Positions 42,210 to 52,110 of a DNA stretch of 64,000 bases are shown here, in pieces. The position numbers and the translations under genes were made by a program. Under the pieces are notes generated by a model, which saw only the letters and a list, made by a program, of their open reading frames with translations, searched no databases and had not been told where the DNA came from. Position 1 is the stretch's first letter; each line of letters begins with the position of its first letter. Source of the stretch: an uncultured Geobacteraceae bacterium (GTDB taxonomy: Bacteria; Desulfobacterota; Desulfuromonadia; Geobacterales; Pseudopelobacteraceae); NCBI GenBank assembly GCA_903939115.1, contig CAJAFV010000073.1, positions 20,057 through 84,056 of the forward strand, written 5' to 3'.

Positions 42210-44369
42210 TCATATTTTGAATCCGGCCATCTCCTTCTCAAGCAGATAAATTTGCTGTGTCAAGTCGGTAACGGCAGAATTCATCACCGTTGTTGCTCGG
42301 CTGTTCGCGTTTGTGGCTCCCTCAATATTGTTGACAGATTTTGCAATCAAGGAGCTGCTGTCAACCTGTAAGCGGCACGCTTCCCGAATCTGGGTGACCA
42401 TCGAGGTTACATCTTCAGTTGAACGGGCGATCATGCTGCTGGCCCGACTCTGTTCCCGGGTAGATGTACGCAGGTGGGCAGTGAGGTTTTTCATCCGCTC
42501 AACCGCCGCTGATATCATCTCCGTGCTCCGGGAGTGCTCTCGAGATGAAGTGGCAATACTGCTGACCATCTCTTCAACACTTTCCATCGCCTCACGAATA
42601 CTTTGGCTGCCTCTCGCCTGTTCTATGGTTGCCTTGGCAATCTCGCTTACCTGTATTCCGGTGCGCTCTACACCTGAAACAATCTTTTCAAGGGCTGCGC
42701 CTGACCGCTGCGACAACTTTTCCCCCGCAGCGATGCTCTCCTCGGCCTCATTGATCGCATTGACTGCACGCCGCGTCTCTTCCTGTACGCCTTTGATGAC
42801 CGTTGCGATTTCCCGGGTAGAGCTGCTGGTACGTTCAGACAGTTCACGGATCTCCTCCGCAACGACGGCAAAGCCTTTCCCCTGTTCGCCTGCCTGTGCC
42901 GCTATAATTGCGGCATTGAGTGCCAAAAGATGCGTCTGTTCGGCAACTTCATCAATAACCAGAAGAATGGCTCCTATGTCGTTCACTCGCAACGAAAGCG
43001 TTTCGACAACTTCTGAAGTCGTTCGCGAAGAGACCCTGATCGCCTGCATGCCGGCAATCGCCTCAAGTACGGCGTTCTTGCCGATCTCTGCATCGCTTCG
43101 CACAGTTTCTGAAATGGCGGCGGAATCCTTGGCATTTTTCTCAACCTGCCTGATGGTAGCATCCATTTCGGCAATTGAAGAGGCTGTCGTTGTCGAAGCA
43201 TCGAGTAAGTTGATAATATTTGTACCGATCTTTTTAATTGAGGAGGTAATTTCGGTAATGGAAGAACTAACCTCATCGACGGCTTCTGCGAGTTTTTCGG
43301 CGCCCATTGCGATCTCTTCAATGGTAGCAGCCATCTCAAGCGAAGAGGCAGAGGTTTCTGTCGTTGAATCAGAGAGTTTGTCCATGCCGTCGTATATTTC
43401 ATGAACAGATTTGTTGATTTGTACAACAGCGCGTGAAGTTTCCTGCACGGATTTTTCCTGCATCTCAGCAGAATTTACGACTTGACGGGCGGTGTTTTCA
43501 AGGTTGTGGTCAATCGCTGTGAGTACCTCAGAAGCGGACCCGATGCGCGCAACCATGCTGTGAAGGTTTTCGGCCATGGTATTCATGGCGGCAGCGAGGT
43601 CGGCAGCTTCTCCGCCACCGCGTACCTGCAGGCGGGCATCCAGTTTGCCGTCAGCCATCGCCTTGGCAAACTGAACGCAGCTTTTCAGCGGTCTGGTTAT
43701 CGAAATTGTAATGAAATATGAAAAAAGGGCGATCAGGCTGATGGCAATAATCGTAATCGCTGCGGAAATGGCGGTTTTCCTTCTGATACTTGTTGCCACC
43801 TGTTCCTCGGTGGCGGTAACATCCTGATGGATGTTCTCAACCATCTGAACAATTGCCTTGCTGAATGTGCTGAATCGTTGCTCCTGGATGCCGGTCATGA
43901 GATAACTGGCTTTTAGCACATCGCCTTTTGTTGCCGCCGGCAGGACCTCATCGAGAAGCGTTTTCCGGTACTCGATCCAGATGGTGTTTGCTCTGTTTAT
44001 AGCCGCATGTTTTCCGGTGGAATTAACGGACTTCAGAACAATCCCGAAATTGAGTTCAATATCGTTGGCAAGGTCTTTTATCGTAGCAATGTTTTTCTCG
44101 GCGGTGACCGGGTCCGCTTCGAGCATAAAGTCCTGCATCTCGCTGTTTATCTGAAAAAGATCCGACTTCAGGCGGGCAATACTTTCCAGGGCCCCCCTGT
44201 TTTTTTGAATGGATTGGTAGGCGGTACCGCCAATTCTCACTTCATTCATCATAAACAGGCTGATTGCACCAACCAGCAGGATTCCGATACAGGCCGCAGC
44301 AGAAAGGAGTACCATCTTGGCGCGCAGGGTGAGGCCGGTAGAACTATTAGAGTATGTCCTTCTCTCCAC
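42210..44369 (-). CDS. Methyl-accepting chemotaxis protein
   Basis: 719 residues from GTG 44369, chosen for AAGGAG 6 bases upstream. TM1 about 20-40, a periplasmic four-helix-bundle sensor (about 41-210, no PAS/Cache signature visible), TM2 about 205-228, HAMP ([22 protein letters not shown]), and a long signalling coiled coil with hairpin tip [37 protein letters not shown]. It controls CheA. The tip has II-AAQ where EAAR is usual, a small divergence. No CheR-tethering pentapeptide at the C-terminus. Confidence 0.95.
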   Translation of the reverse strand: MERRTYSNSSTGLTLRAKMVLLSAAACIGILLVGAISLFMMNEVRIGGTAYQSIQKNRGALESIARLKSDLFQINSEMQDFMLEADPVTAEKNIATIKDLANDIELNFGIVLKSVNSTGKHAAINRANTIWIEYRKTLLDEVLPAATKGDVLKASYLMTGIQEQRFSTFSKAIVQMVENIHQDVTATEEQVATSIRRKTAISAAITIIAISLIALFSYFITISITRPLKSCVQFAKAMADGKLDARLQVRGGGEAADLAAAMNTMAENLHSMVARIGSASEVLTAIDHNLENTARQVVNSAEMQEKSVQETSRAVVQINKSVHEIYDGMDKLSDSTTETSASSLEMAATIEEIAMGAEKLAEAVDEVSSSITEITSSIKKIGTNIINLLDASTTTASSIAEMDATIRQVEKNAKDSAAISETVRSDAEIGKNAVLEAIAGMQAIRVSSRTTSEVVETLSLRVNDIGAILLVIDEVAEQTHLLALNAAIIAAQAGEQGKGFAVVAEEIRELSERTSSSTREIATVIKGVQEETRRAVNAINEAEESIAAGEKLSQRSGAALEKIVSGVERTGIQVSEIAKATIEQARGSQSIREAMESVEEMVSSIATSSREHSRSTEMISAAVERMKNLTAHLRTSTREQSRASSMIARSTEDVTSMVTQIREACRLQVDSSSLIAKSVNNIEGATNANSRATTVMNSAVTDLTQQIYLLEKEMAGFKI

Positions 44370-44444
44370 AAACAACTCCTTGCCGGACTCTAAAAATCGG
44401 AATAAGTGCGTACATTTTTTACGTGTTGATACCAAGGCGTAAAT

Positions 44445-44477
44445 CAAAAAAAGCCGCCCGACTATAGCAGAGCGGCT
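44445..44477 (-). terminator. Terminator of the lytic transglycosylase gene
   Basis: On the minus strand AGCCGC and GCGGCT (44472-44477 with 44452-44457) form a stem followed by seven T residues. It lies about 110 bases beyond the transglycosylase stop and upstream of the chemoreceptor gene. Confidence 0.7.
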
Positions 44478-44586
44478 GCTTTTATATCAAGAAAAAACGC
44501 CTCTGACAGCCGCCTGGAGCTTCTCCTTGGACGGCTGTAACTGCGTTTAATCAGGTCTTCGGACGATCAGCTGCAGTGCAGTCTGA

Positions 44587-45216
44587 TCAACGAATCATCG
44601 TTGCTGGTTCAGCCAGAGCAAGTTTGTCACCCTGAAGGTTGAGATCTTCAGTCATTTCCTGCCGGATGATCCGGATTTTTTTCATGTAAGCATTTGCCTG
44701 CGGCCCTTGGCCACAATAATATTTTTTAGCGCGCTCCAAATTTCCCTGGGCCATGTCGAGCTTGGAGTAAAGTTCACAGACAGCGGCTTCGGCACATTTG
44801 GCATCGTCAAGCATATCGTTGGGTGAATACCCATGGCTTTTTGCCCGGCGCGGCATCAGCTGCCAGACTCCGCGAGCCCCCTGTTCTGACACAGCGCGGG
44901 AGGAAAGGTGATGGCCGCCGGTTTCAGCCAACGCTATTTCAGCCAGGTCAAAGGGCATAAAAATCGTAGCGGCGGTTTTTTCAAAGCAGATAGCTGCCAA
45001 TTGCCGGGCCCGTTCGAGTGACGTTCTGCGGGAAAATGCAGCTTCGATTACTGCCTGCTGTTTTTTTCGCTGGATCAGGGAGATGCTGCTGCTGTCGAGG
45101 ATGGACGGTTCGGTGGCCAGCGAAGTGGAAGAGTTGTAATTCGCCAGTTTAAAGGGTGCATTTTCGCATGCTGTCAATATCAACAGGCATGTCAGATAGA
45201 TAAGTGTATTTCGCAT
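44587..45216 (-). CDS. Lipoprotein with lytic transglycosylase (SLT) domain
   Basis: 209 residues. MRNTLIYLTCLLILTAC gives a lipobox LTAC with acylated C17. The SLT core is about 88-165: FDLAEIALAETGGHHLSSRAVSEQGARGVWQLMPRRAKSHGYSPN, with the catalytic glutamate in LAETGG and the GARGVWQLMP signature. It cleaves peptidoglycan glycan strands to anhydro-muropeptides. The start was set at the signal-peptide methionine; the longer frame to 45270 would add an unlikely extension. It is the only gene between the chemoreceptor and the Rrf2 regulator. Confidence 0.85.
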   Translation of the reverse strand: MRNTLIYLTCLLILTACENAPFKLANYNSSTSLATEPSILDSSSISLIQRKKQQAVIEAAFSRRTSLERARQLAAICFEKTAATIFMPFDLAEIALAETGGHHLSSRAVSEQGARGVWQLMPRRAKSHGYSPNDMLDDAKCAEAAVCELYSKLDMAQGNLERAKKYYCGQGPQANAYMKKIRIIRQEMTEDLNLQGDKLALAEPATMIR

Positions 45217-45414
45217 AATAAAAGAGTAGGGAAGTGGTATCGGCTTTGCCGGAGCGGCGTCGTTGCCCACAGATTGCGAGGGCGTATCTCCGGCGGGTTA
45301 CTCCTTTCTAAGTAATTTTGTCCTTATCCCGATACTCAGGGGCAGCACAATGTGGCCGGACAGTACAGCGTCAACCGGTCGGTGTCAATGCAATTATTAT
45401 TTTAACCAACAAGA

Positions 45415-45840
45415 TCAATTATTTATGTCTGATCGTTCTTTGCTTGCGAGCTCTTTAAGGTTTACGCCTTCTAATACGCTCCGAACTTCCCCCTGAACAC
45501 GCTTCCAGACAGGGTGAACATTACAGAAATCGGAACGTTCGCAATCGGAAGGAGTAACAACGCATCGGTTTGGAATGATCGGCCCTTCGACCGCCTCAAC
45601 AACTTCCAGCAGTGTAATATTTTCGGCTGCACGACCCAGTAAAAAACCTCCGCCGGTACCGCGAAACGACTTTACCAACCCGATTTTGCTGAACTGCTGG
45701 AATATTTTGGCAAGGAAAGTAGGGGGGACGTCAACTGCTGCGGCGATGTCACTCAACAGGCAGACCTTGTCAATCGGCTTTCCAGCCAGATAAACGATGC
45801 CTCTGATTGCATATTCGCCTTTACGTGTAAGTTCCATCAT
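45415..45840 (-). CDS. Rrf2-family transcriptional regulator with three cysteines
   Basis: 141 residues. Winged helix with LTRKGEYAIRGIVYLA, IAAAVDVPPTFLAKIFQQFSKIGLVKSFRGTGGGFLLGR. Cysteines C93, C100 and C106 (RCVVTPSDCERSDFC) have nearly the IscR spacing (92/98/104), so an Fe-S cluster ligand set is likely. No iscS/iscU beside it, so it could sense Fe-S status, nitric oxide or redox rather than being IscR proper. Targets unknown. Two start methionines are adjacent; the first is used here. Confidence 0.88.
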   Translation of the reverse strand: MMELTRKGEYAIRGIVYLAGKPIDKVCLLSDIAAAVDVPPTFLAKIFQQFSKIGLVKSFRGTGGGFLLGRAAENITLLEVVEAVEGPIIPNRCVVTPSDCERSDFCNVHPVWKRVQGEVRSVLEGVNLKELASKERSDINN

Positions 45841-45916
45841 GTAAAACCCCCAAAAAGACTATTTATATCTTTTTAGGGGTTTCGCGGTAACTTGTCAACA
45901 GATTTATCAAGTTGTT

Positions 45917-46768
45917 TTATTCCGGCTGTCCCGGGAGCTGCTCTTCGGCCCCGATCCTCTTCTTGCCGAAGATCAATGCAACCCAGACGCTTATCTCGTA
46001 CATGAGATACATCGGGATCATTATGACAAACATGGTTATCAGATCTGCATGAAATGCCGCTACTACTGAACTGGCCAGCAGAGCGTATTTCCGTTTTGGC
46101 GCCAGAAACTGGTAACTGACGATCCCGAAACGGGCCAGGATCAGCGTCAGTACCGGAAGTTCGAATATCAGCCCGAACATCAGAATCAGCCGCAAACAAA
46201 AATTAACGTAAGCGCTGATATTGAACCAGCTTTGCAGCCCTTCGGCCTCATACGACAGAGAAAAATTGATAATTACCGGCCAGATGATGATTAAAAAAAA
46301 CATGGCGCCGATACAGAAGGTCACGGTTGCAGCAGTAACAAAAGGAACCACCAGTCTCCGTTCACGCTTTGTCAGTGCCGGGGCGACAAATAACCAGACT
46401 TGATAGAAAACGATCGGTAGAACAAGGACAAAGCCGGCCATCATTGAGATCTTGCACTGAATGAAAAACGGTTCCAGAGGGGCGCTGTAGTTGAGCGGAT
46501 GAAGCTTTGTCGGTGCGTTGACTTCCTGGTCAAGCTTGTAGCGGGTATACATTGAAGGGGCAAGCTCTTTGACTTTGAGATACACGTCCTTCTTGATCTC
46601 GGTCAGATAGGTTTTGCCGGTTAATGGTTTTTCGATGAACTTGAGGAGCTCGCTGGAAAAATTCCAGGCAACTCCCATTCCTACAATCACCGCAATAACA
46701 ATAACGACCAACCGCTTGCGCAGTTCAACCAGATGCTCAATAAATGGGACAGTTTTTTCTTCGTTCAT
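45917..46768 (-). CDS. tatC: Sec-independent protein translocase TatC
   Basis: 283 residues. FIEHLVELRKRLVV at the N-terminus, PLEPFFIQCKISMMAGFVLVLPIVFYQVWLFVAPALTKRERR, and FHADLITMFVIMIPMYLMYEISVWVALIF near the end; about six TM helices. The first periplasmic loop is longer than usual (about 48-100), as in other TatC proteins of this group. It recognises twin-arginine signals. tatA/tatB are not adjacent. It follows rnr, 59 bases downstream of the rnr stop. Confidence 0.95.
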   Translation of the reverse strand: MNEEKTVPFIEHLVELRKRLVVIVIAVIVGMGVAWNFSSELLKFIEKPLTGKTYLTEIKKDVYLKVKELAPSMYTRYKLDQEVNAPTKLHPLNYSAPLEPFFIQCKISMMAGFVLVLPIVFYQVWLFVAPALTKRERRLVVPFVTAATVTFCIGAMFFLIIIWPVIINFSLSYEAEGLQSWFNISAYVNFCLRLILMFGLIFELPVLTLILARFGIVSYQFLAPKRKYALLASSVVAAFHADLITMFVIMIPMYLMYEISVWVALIFGKKRIGAEEQLPGQPE

Positions 46769-46827
46769 GCACTCTTCCTAACACAGCCGTGTACCGGCTT
46801 GCAACCAGATTTGGCATACGCCTAATT

Positions 46828-49155
46828 TTAGCGCCGCTTGCGGGGCGCGCCTTTGCTTTTCCCCGGCTTGCCCCCCGTACCACTTTTGCTGCTGTGGTCA
46901 CGCTCGTCGCTCCGGGGCTGCAGGCCGTTCAGCCGTTTGCCGCGCAGCGGGATTCGAGGAGACTCCTCAGATCCGGCTGTGCTGGAATTGGTTCGACGGC
47001 CGGCGGTAGAGGTATGCGCCGTCAAGAGGAACTCTATACGCCGTGTGCCGGGAGATACCGAAGCAACTGAGACGCGCGCCGCATCGCCGATCCGGAAGAT
47101 TGTTCCGGTGCGCTGCCCGATAAGTGAGTGCTGCTTCTCGGCATGGTTGTACATGTCATCAGTCAGCGTTGATATGTGGACCAGACCCTCCACGAACAGC
47201 TCTTCAAGCTCAACGAAGAAGCCGAACGAAGTTACTCCGGTTATGTATCCGTCAAACTGATCCCCTACATGCTTCAGCATATACTGAAGCTTTTTCATCT
47301 CTACCACGTCCCGTTCGGCTTCCATGGCAACGCGCTCACGCTTGCTGGTATGTTCAGCGACCTCGCCAAGCCGTTCTGTGGCAAGCGCAAGCTGCCGGGA
47401 AGCACGGTTGTCATTCCCGCTCTCTTGACGGGCGGGGGATAACGAGAAGACCGCCTTCAATATCCGGTGTACCACCAGATCCGGATATCTCCGGATTGGC
47501 GAGGTAAAGTGACAGTAACAGTCTGACGCCAACCCGAAGTGCCCGACGTTTTCGGCGGCATAACGGGCCTGCTTCATGCAGCGGAGCAGGGCATAGTTTA
47601 TCATCCTCTCTTCGGGGTGCCCGTCTGCCTGAGCCAGCAGTCGCTGCAGTTCTGACGGCCTGACCTTCTCATCAACAAGGCTGAATTCGTAGCCGAAGCC
47701 AAAAATAAATTCCTGAAAAGTATGTAATTTTGCCGGATCCGGATTCTCATGAACCCGATAGAGAAAGGGTATGTCACGTGAGGTGATGAAGCGTGCCACC
47801 GCCTCATTTGCAGCCAGCATAAACTCTTCGATCAGCTGGTGAGCCAGATTGCGCTCGGCCCGGATAATCCCTTCTGTTTGACCGGTCAGGCCGATGATGA
47901 TCTCCGGTTCCGGCAGGTCAAAATCGATACTGCCCCTCTTTTTCCGCATCGCCATCAGAATAAGGGCCAGTTCCTTCATCTCCATCAGCATCGGGAATAC
48001 CGGTCGATATTTGTCGGCACGTTCACGGTCGTCATCGACAATTATCTGCTTAACAATCGTATAGGTCAGGCGGGCAGTACTTTTAATGACGCTGGCATAA
48101 AAGGACGATTCCAACATAGTCCCGGTGCGGTCAAAAAGCATTTCAGCCGTCATCGTCAGGCGGTCAACATTCGGGTTGAGTGAGCAGATGCCGTTCGAGA
48201 GCCGTTCCGGGAGCATTGGAATACAGCGATCCGGGAAGTAAACGGAAGTGCCGCGCAGATATGCTTCGCGATCCAGCAGACTCTCTCTTTTTACATAATG
48301 CGAAACATCGGCAATAGAAACCCAGAGCCGGAAATTTTCTCCTTCGCGGCGCAGGGAGACGGCGTCGTCAAAGTCGCGGGCCGTTTCACCGTCGATGGTC
48401 ACCGTCGGCATCGAGCGCAGGTCTTTCCGTCCCTGCAGGTCATCAGCTGAGACCGTGTCGCTGATTTTCTCCGCCTCAGCAAGTACGTCCGGGGTGAAAA
48501 CATGCGGCAGGTCGAAGCGGCGAATCACCGATTGTATCTCCACTTCAGGGTCGTCCGGCCACCCCAGGACCTCAACAATTTTCCCCTCGGCAGGTCGTCC
48601 GCCGATCGGATACGACGTCAGTTCTGCTACCACTTGATGCCCGTCCTGAGCTGTTCCGCGACTTTTAACCGGAATAGTGACCACCAGATTCAGCCTCTGA
48701 TCCTCCGGGATGACTATCGCGCCCCGCCTGGTTTCCTCGTAGCGCCCGACAATGTGGCTGGTGGCACGCTCGATCACTGCAACTATGCGCCCGTCAAGTT
48801 TGTTCCCCCCCATGCGGCTCGGCGAAGAGCTGGCTTCCACCAGATCTCCGTGCAGCGCGCTTTTAAGGAATTTCGACGGAATGAAGATATCCTCGCCTCC
48901 GCCATCCGGGGTGACAAAGCCGTATCCGTCGCGGTGTACCGAAATTCGTCCGCGGGTCGTTTTTATTTTTCCCGGCAGGCTGTACCCGTTCCCTTTCAGC
49001 CGAACCAATTCACCATCCTCGGCCATATCCTCCAGCATGTTTTTCAGCTCCCGCTTGACATGACGACCGCCGAATTCATGAAGAAGATCCGAAAAATGAG
49101 CAGCTCCTTCCTGCTGTTTGAAAAGTGCCAATATATGCTTTTTGGTGAGGTTCAT
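46828..49155 (-). CDS. rnr: Ribonuclease R (RNB-family 3'-5' exoribonuclease)
   Basis: 775 residues from ATG 49155 (AAGGAG 7 bases ahead). Order: N-terminal winged-helix (about 1-60), cold-shock OB domains (RISVHRDGYGFVTPDGGGEDIFIP), the RNB catalytic domain with the aspartate cluster VTIDGETARDFDDAVSL, YFPDRCIPMLPERLSNGICSLNP and FTSPIRRYPDLVVHR, then an S1 domain (FDGYITGVTSFGFFVELEELFVEGLVHIS). A basic tail (about 715-775, Lys/Arg/Gly) fits RNase R rather than RNase II. It degrades structured RNA. Confidence 0.95.
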   Translation of the reverse strand: MNLTKKHILALFKQQEGAAHFSDLLHEFGGRHVKRELKNMLEDMAEDGELVRLKGNGYSLPGKIKTTRGRISVHRDGYGFVTPDGGGEDIFIPSKFLKSALHGDLVEASSSPSRMGGNKLDGRIVAVIERATSHIVGRYEETRRGAIVIPEDQRLNLVVTIPVKSRGTAQDGHQVVAELTSYPIGGRPAEGKIVEVLGWPDDPEVEIQSVIRRFDLPHVFTPDVLAEAEKISDTVSADDLQGRKDLRSMPTVTIDGETARDFDDAVSLRREGENFRLWVSIADVSHYVKRESLLDREAYLRGTSVYFPDRCIPMLPERLSNGICSLNPNVDRLTMTAEMLFDRTGTMLESSFYASVIKSTARLTYTIVKQIIVDDDRERADKYRPVFPMLMEMKELALILMAMRKKRGSIDFDLPEPEIIIGLTGQTEGIIRAERNLAHQLIEEFMLAANEAVARFITSRDIPFLYRVHENPDPAKLHTFQEFIFGFGYEFSLVDEKVRPSELQRLLAQADGHPEERMINYALLRCMKQARYAAENVGHFGLASDCYCHFTSPIRRYPDLVVHRILKAVFSLSPARQESGNDNRASRQLALATERLGEVAEHTSKRERVAMEAERDVVEMKKLQYMLKHVGDQFDGYITGVTSFGFFVELEELFVEGLVHISTLTDDMYNHAEKQHSLIGQRTGTIFRIGDAARVSVASVSPGTRRIEFLLTAHTSTAGRRTNSSTAGSEESPRIPLRGKRLNGLQPRSDERDHSSKSGTGGKPGKSKGAPRKRR

Positions 49156-49318
49156 TGATCGGCTCCTTGCCGGTGTGTGTGATAACGTCTGCAAAAACAG
49201 TGTTAGTGGCAACGCCAGGCAAAGTCAACCCTGTTTATATAAGAAAGCTTGGGGCTGTTGCGTGGTCCGGATATATAAGATATAAGTGACAGAGTTTAAT
49301 CTCAAAGGGGGAGATGGT

Positions 49319-49816
49319 GTGATAAAACATGGAGTAGTCATCAGGCTCATCATTTCAACGGTTATGCTGCTCTGTTTACTGACAGCGGCGGTTCTTTCGG
49401 CGGCAGACAAAAGAGTTGTATCCGTCCCCCCCGCTGCCAAGTGCCCGGTCTGCGGGATGTTCGTCGCCAAATACCCTGACTGGACGGCGTGCGCCCGCTT
49501 TAAGGACGGTACGACCTCCTACTATGACGGTCCGAAAGATATGTTCAGTCACTATCTCGATACATCTCGCTATACTCCCGGAAAACGTCAGGCAGATATC
49601 GTCTCGCTGGAGGTAAAGGAATATTACTCACTCGCGATGATCGACGCCCGCACGGCATTTTTTGTCATCGGCAGCGATGTCTATGGTCCAATGGGTATGG
49701 AGCTGGTGCCGTTCAAAACAGAGAAAGATGCCAACTCATTCAAACTTGATCACAAAGGGAAGCGCATTCTCCGCTTCAGTGAGATTACGCGCCAGACCAT
49801 AAAAACAGTCAACTAA
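49319..49816 (+). CDS. NosL-like copper-binding periplasmic protein
   Basis: 165 residues from GTG 49319, which has AAAGGGGGA about 6 bases upstream (GTG 49286 lacks an SD). Signal peptide about 1-28. CPVCGMFVAKYPDW (C42, C45, M47) is the NosL signature thought to bind Cu(I); YYDGPKDMFSHYLD, DARTAFFVIGSDVYGPMG and FKTEKDANSFKLDHKGK complete the family pattern. No nosZ is in the window. The gene heads a cluster with a small His-rich protein, an ABC permease/ATPase pair and a CxxC membrane protein. A dispersed repeat begins within its stop codon. Confidence 0.88.
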   Translation: MIKHGVVIRLIISTVMLLCLLTAAVLSAADKRVVSVPPAAKCPVCGMFVAKYPDWTACARFKDGTTSYYDGPKDMFSHYLDTSRYTPGKRQADIVSLEVKEYYSLAMIDARTAFFVIGSDVYGPMGMELVPFKTEKDANSFKLDHKGKRILRFSEITRQTIKTVN

Positions 49817-49942
49817 TACCAATTTTAGATCAACGGAGCTATCAAGGCGGTGAGGAGTGAGGCTGCGAGTCGTACATTTCAGTACGTTGAGCAGCCGAAC
49901 GACAATCCAACGAAGATAGGGCTTTGATATGGAATTGGAATA
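49814..49942. repeat. Dispersed 129-bp palindromic repeat, copy 2 (MITE-like)
   Basis: Diverged copy of 545-672. Shared blocks include ATCAAGGCGG, GAGCAGCCGAA-like, CCAACGAAGAT, GGGCTTTGAT and GGAATTGG. The central stem is CGTAC/GTACG here versus GCATAC/GTATGC in copy 1. It supplies the stop codon region of the NosL gene and the leader of the next gene. Confidence 0.8.
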
Positions 49943-49950
49943 AGGCAGAT

Positions 49951-50247
49951 ATGCGTCGTTCGATACTATTTATACTGTTCATTACAGCCGCTATGACCAC
50001 ATTCCTGCTGCTGCCGCTGCATGCCCGCCACGCCCGGCAGCGCATTGCTGGAAACGACAGGCAGCATAACGCACAGCTGCAGAATCTGCATGTTACGGAT
50101 CTTTGCCTTGCCACGGAAGCCCGCTATACCCGCCATCCGGCGATGGCCGATCGCCATGCCCCCTTCCAGGAACACCCTCTGGCGCTGGAACATTTCCCCT
50201 CCGGTTCGCTGGTCATGCCGAATATGACTGAACGTAATAAACGATGA
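49951..50247 (+). CDS. Small His-rich exported protein of the NosL-ABC cluster
   Basis: 98 residues from ATG 49951 (AAGG 5 bases ahead). N-terminal hydrophobic segment (about 4-21) is a signal peptide or anchor. The rest is periplasmic and has eight histidines and one cysteine (LHARHARQR, NLHVTDLCLATEARYTRHP, DRHAPFQEHPLALEHFPSGSLV), suggesting metal binding. I do not recognise a named family. It overlaps the ABC permease start by 4 bases (ATGA), so it belongs to the operon. The dispersed repeat lies directly upstream. Confidence 0.72.
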   Translation: MRRSILFILFITAAMTTFLLLPLHARHARQRIAGNDRQHNAQLQNLHVTDLCLATEARYTRHPAMADRHAPFQEHPLALEHFPSGSLVMPNMTERNKR

Positions 50248-51380
50248 AGAGATCTCTTGAACGTCATCTGAATATCCTGGAATTTACGCTGGCGTCGCTG
50301 CTGCGCAGAAGAGGGAAAAATCTGTCCCTTCTGGCAATGTACCTTTTGGTGGTCTTCATATTGGCATCGCTGCTGTTTTTTGTTGCGGCACTCAAGAGGG
50401 AGGCGGCCATTATTCTGAACGATGCCCCGGATATGATCGTACAGAGACTGATGGCAGGCCGTCAGGATCTGGTGCCGGTCAGGTATGCCGCTGAGATTGC
50501 TCAAATCAGAGGGGTTGCAGCGGTGCGCCCGCGTTATTGGGGCTATTATTATGACACGCTTAACGGTGCCAATTATACGATTATGGCCAGCGACGATCCT
50601 GCATTGCCACCGGAAAGTGCCGCCATCGGCTCCGGTGTCGCAAAAGCCCGCAACCTGAAAGTCGGCGATCTGCTGCCGCTGACAAGCTATAACAGGGCGC
50701 CGGTGATGCTTGAGATCCACTCGATTTTTTCGAGCAGTGCCGACCTCATCGCCGCTGACACGATACTGATGCCTCCGGCGGACTTTCAGAAACTGTTCAA
50801 TTTCCCAAACAGTCAGGCAACAGATCTGGCCGTATCGGTACGCAATCCGCAAGAGCTGCCAACCGTAGCCGCCAAGATTGCCAGTCAGTATCCAGATTCC
50901 CGGCCGATCCTGAAAAGGGAGATTCAGCGCACCTATCAATCGATTTTTGACTGGCGTGGCGGTATGACGCTGATGGTGCTGACATCGGCGCTGCTCTCCT
51001 TCATCATCTTTGCCTGGGATAAGGGCACCGGTCTTTCAGCCGAAGAGCGCAAGGAAATCGGCATCCTGAAATCGATAGGGTGGGAAACGTCCGATGTGTT
51101 GCTGCTTAAATTCTGGGAAGGGATAGTCATCTCGCTGACCGCCTTTCTGCTGGGAGTAGTGCTGGCCTACGGGCACGTTTTTTTCCTGTCAGCGCCGCTG
51201 TTTGCCCAGGCGCTCAAGGGGTGGTCGGTACTCTACCCGAGTTTTCAGTTAGTACCGGTCGTTGATCTCTATCAGATCACGGTGCTCTTCTTTTTGACCG
51301 TTGTCCCCTACACGGCTGCGACAATTATACCCTGCTGGCGAGCGGCTACGATCGATCCAGATACCGCCATGAGGTATTGA
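50244..51380 (+). CDS. ABC transporter permease, FtsX/MacB type
   Basis: 378 residues. TM1 about 27-50, a periplasmic domain about 51-230 of the MacB_PCD type, then TM helices near 237-257, 288-313 and 338-362, ending with the FtsX-family pattern IPCWRAATIDPDTAMRY. GLSAEERKEIGILKSIGWETSDVLLLKFWEG is the cytoplasmic coupling loop. Such permeases often act by mechanotransmission on periplasmic partners rather than moving solutes. The ATPase gene begins 1 base after the stop. Confidence 0.9.
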   Translation: MKRSLERHLNILEFTLASLLRRRGKNLSLLAMYLLVVFILASLLFFVAALKREAAIILNDAPDMIVQRLMAGRQDLVPVRYAAEIAQIRGVAAVRPRYWGYYYDTLNGANYTIMASDDPALPPESAAIGSGVAKARNLKVGDLLPLTSYNRAPVMLEIHSIFSSSADLIAADTILMPPADFQKLFNFPNSQATDLAVSVRNPQELPTVAAKIASQYPDSRPILKREIQRTYQSIFDWRGGMTLMVLTSALLSFIIFAWDKGTGLSAEERKEIGILKSIGWETSDVLLLKFWEGIVISLTAFLLGVVLAYGHVFFLSAPLFAQALKGWSVLYPSFQLVPVVDLYQITVLFFLTVVPYTAATIIPCWRAATIDPDTAMRY

Positions 51381-51381
51381 C

Positions 51382-52110
51382 GTGATAGAACTTTCAGCGA
51401 TAACCAAGTCGTTCAACAGCGGCAAGCCGAATCAGTTCACCGCAGTGGATAACGTTACTCTTGTCGTTAATCCGCAGCAGATCACGGTACTAAAAGGGCC
51501 GAGCGGTTCCGGAAAAACCTCGCTGCTCGCACTGATCGGCTGTATGGCCCGGCCGACTTCAGGGCGGATATTCCTGCGCGGTGTGGCTGCCGCAGTGCCG
51601 TTTCAACAGGAAGGTATGGAATCCGTTGAAATCACCAGTCTGCCGGAGCGCTTTCTGAATGATATCCGGCGTTCCACCTTCGGGTTCATTTTTCAGCAAT
51701 TCAATCTGGTCAAAGGGATTACTGTTCTGGAAAACGTCATGCTGCCGGCCTATCCAACCGGCGAGCGGCGGTCGGACTTTCGTGTCAGAGCGCTGGCTCT
51801 GCTGGAACAGTTCAGTCTCTCGCGTCACGCCGGACAACGGATTGAGCTGCTTTCCGGTGGAGAGTTACAGCGGGTTGCCATTGCCCGAGCTCTGATTAAT
51901 AATCCCTCAATCATTATTGCTGATGAACCGACCGCGCACCTGGATTCAAAATTGTCACAGGAGTTCATGGCCATTGTCGGTCGCTTGAAAGGGGAGGGGA
52001 AGAGTGTGCTGATTGCCAGTCACGACCCGATTGTGTTTGATTCGCCGCTGATCGACCGGATAGTCGAAATGCGTGATGGTTCTGTGGTGAACAGCAGGAG
52101 CTGCCGGTGA
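51382..52110 (+). CDS. ABC transporter ATP-binding protein, LolD/MacB type
   Basis: 242 residues. Walker A GPSGSGKTS (39-47), Q-loop IFQQFNLVKGITVLENV, signature LLSGGELQRVAIARAL, Walker B IIIADEPTAHLD, and H-loop ASHDPIVFD. The subfamily insert IRRSTFGFIFQQ is typical of LolD/MacB/FtsE-like ATPases. It drives the permease encoded directly upstream. The GTG start lies 1 base after the permease stop; the stop overlaps the next gene by 4 bases. Confidence 0.93.
   Translation: MIELSAITKSFNSGKPNQFTAVDNVTLVVNPQQITVLKGPSGSGKTSLLALIGCMARPTSGRIFLRGVAAAVPFQQEGMESVEITSLPERFLNDIRRSTFGFIFQQFNLVKGITVLENVMLPAYPTGERRSDFRVRALALLEQFSLSRHAGQRIELLSGGELQRVAIARALINNPSIIIADEPTAHLDSKLSQEFMAIVGRLKGEGKSVLIASHDPIVFDSPLIDRIVEMRDGSVVNSRSCR

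Noticed and set aside
42313..43404. 363-codon plus-strand reading frame
   Set aside because: It is antisense to the coiled-coil chemoreceptor gene, whose heptad composition leaves few antisense stops; low-complexity Ser/Ala product and no SD.
44567..44590. Palindrome around GATCAG...CTGATC as terminator
   Set aside because: The loop would be too small and no T-run follows; it overlaps the 3' end of the transglycosylase gene.
45217..45414. c-di-GMP or other riboswitch before the lytic transglycosylase gene
   Set aside because: GC-rich pairing segments exist, but none of the conserved GEMM nucleotides could be placed.
47124..49158. Several 80-218-codon plus-strand frames
   Set aside because: All are antisense to rnr, a full-length recognisable gene; products are rich in Arg/Ser/Pro as expected for shadow frames.
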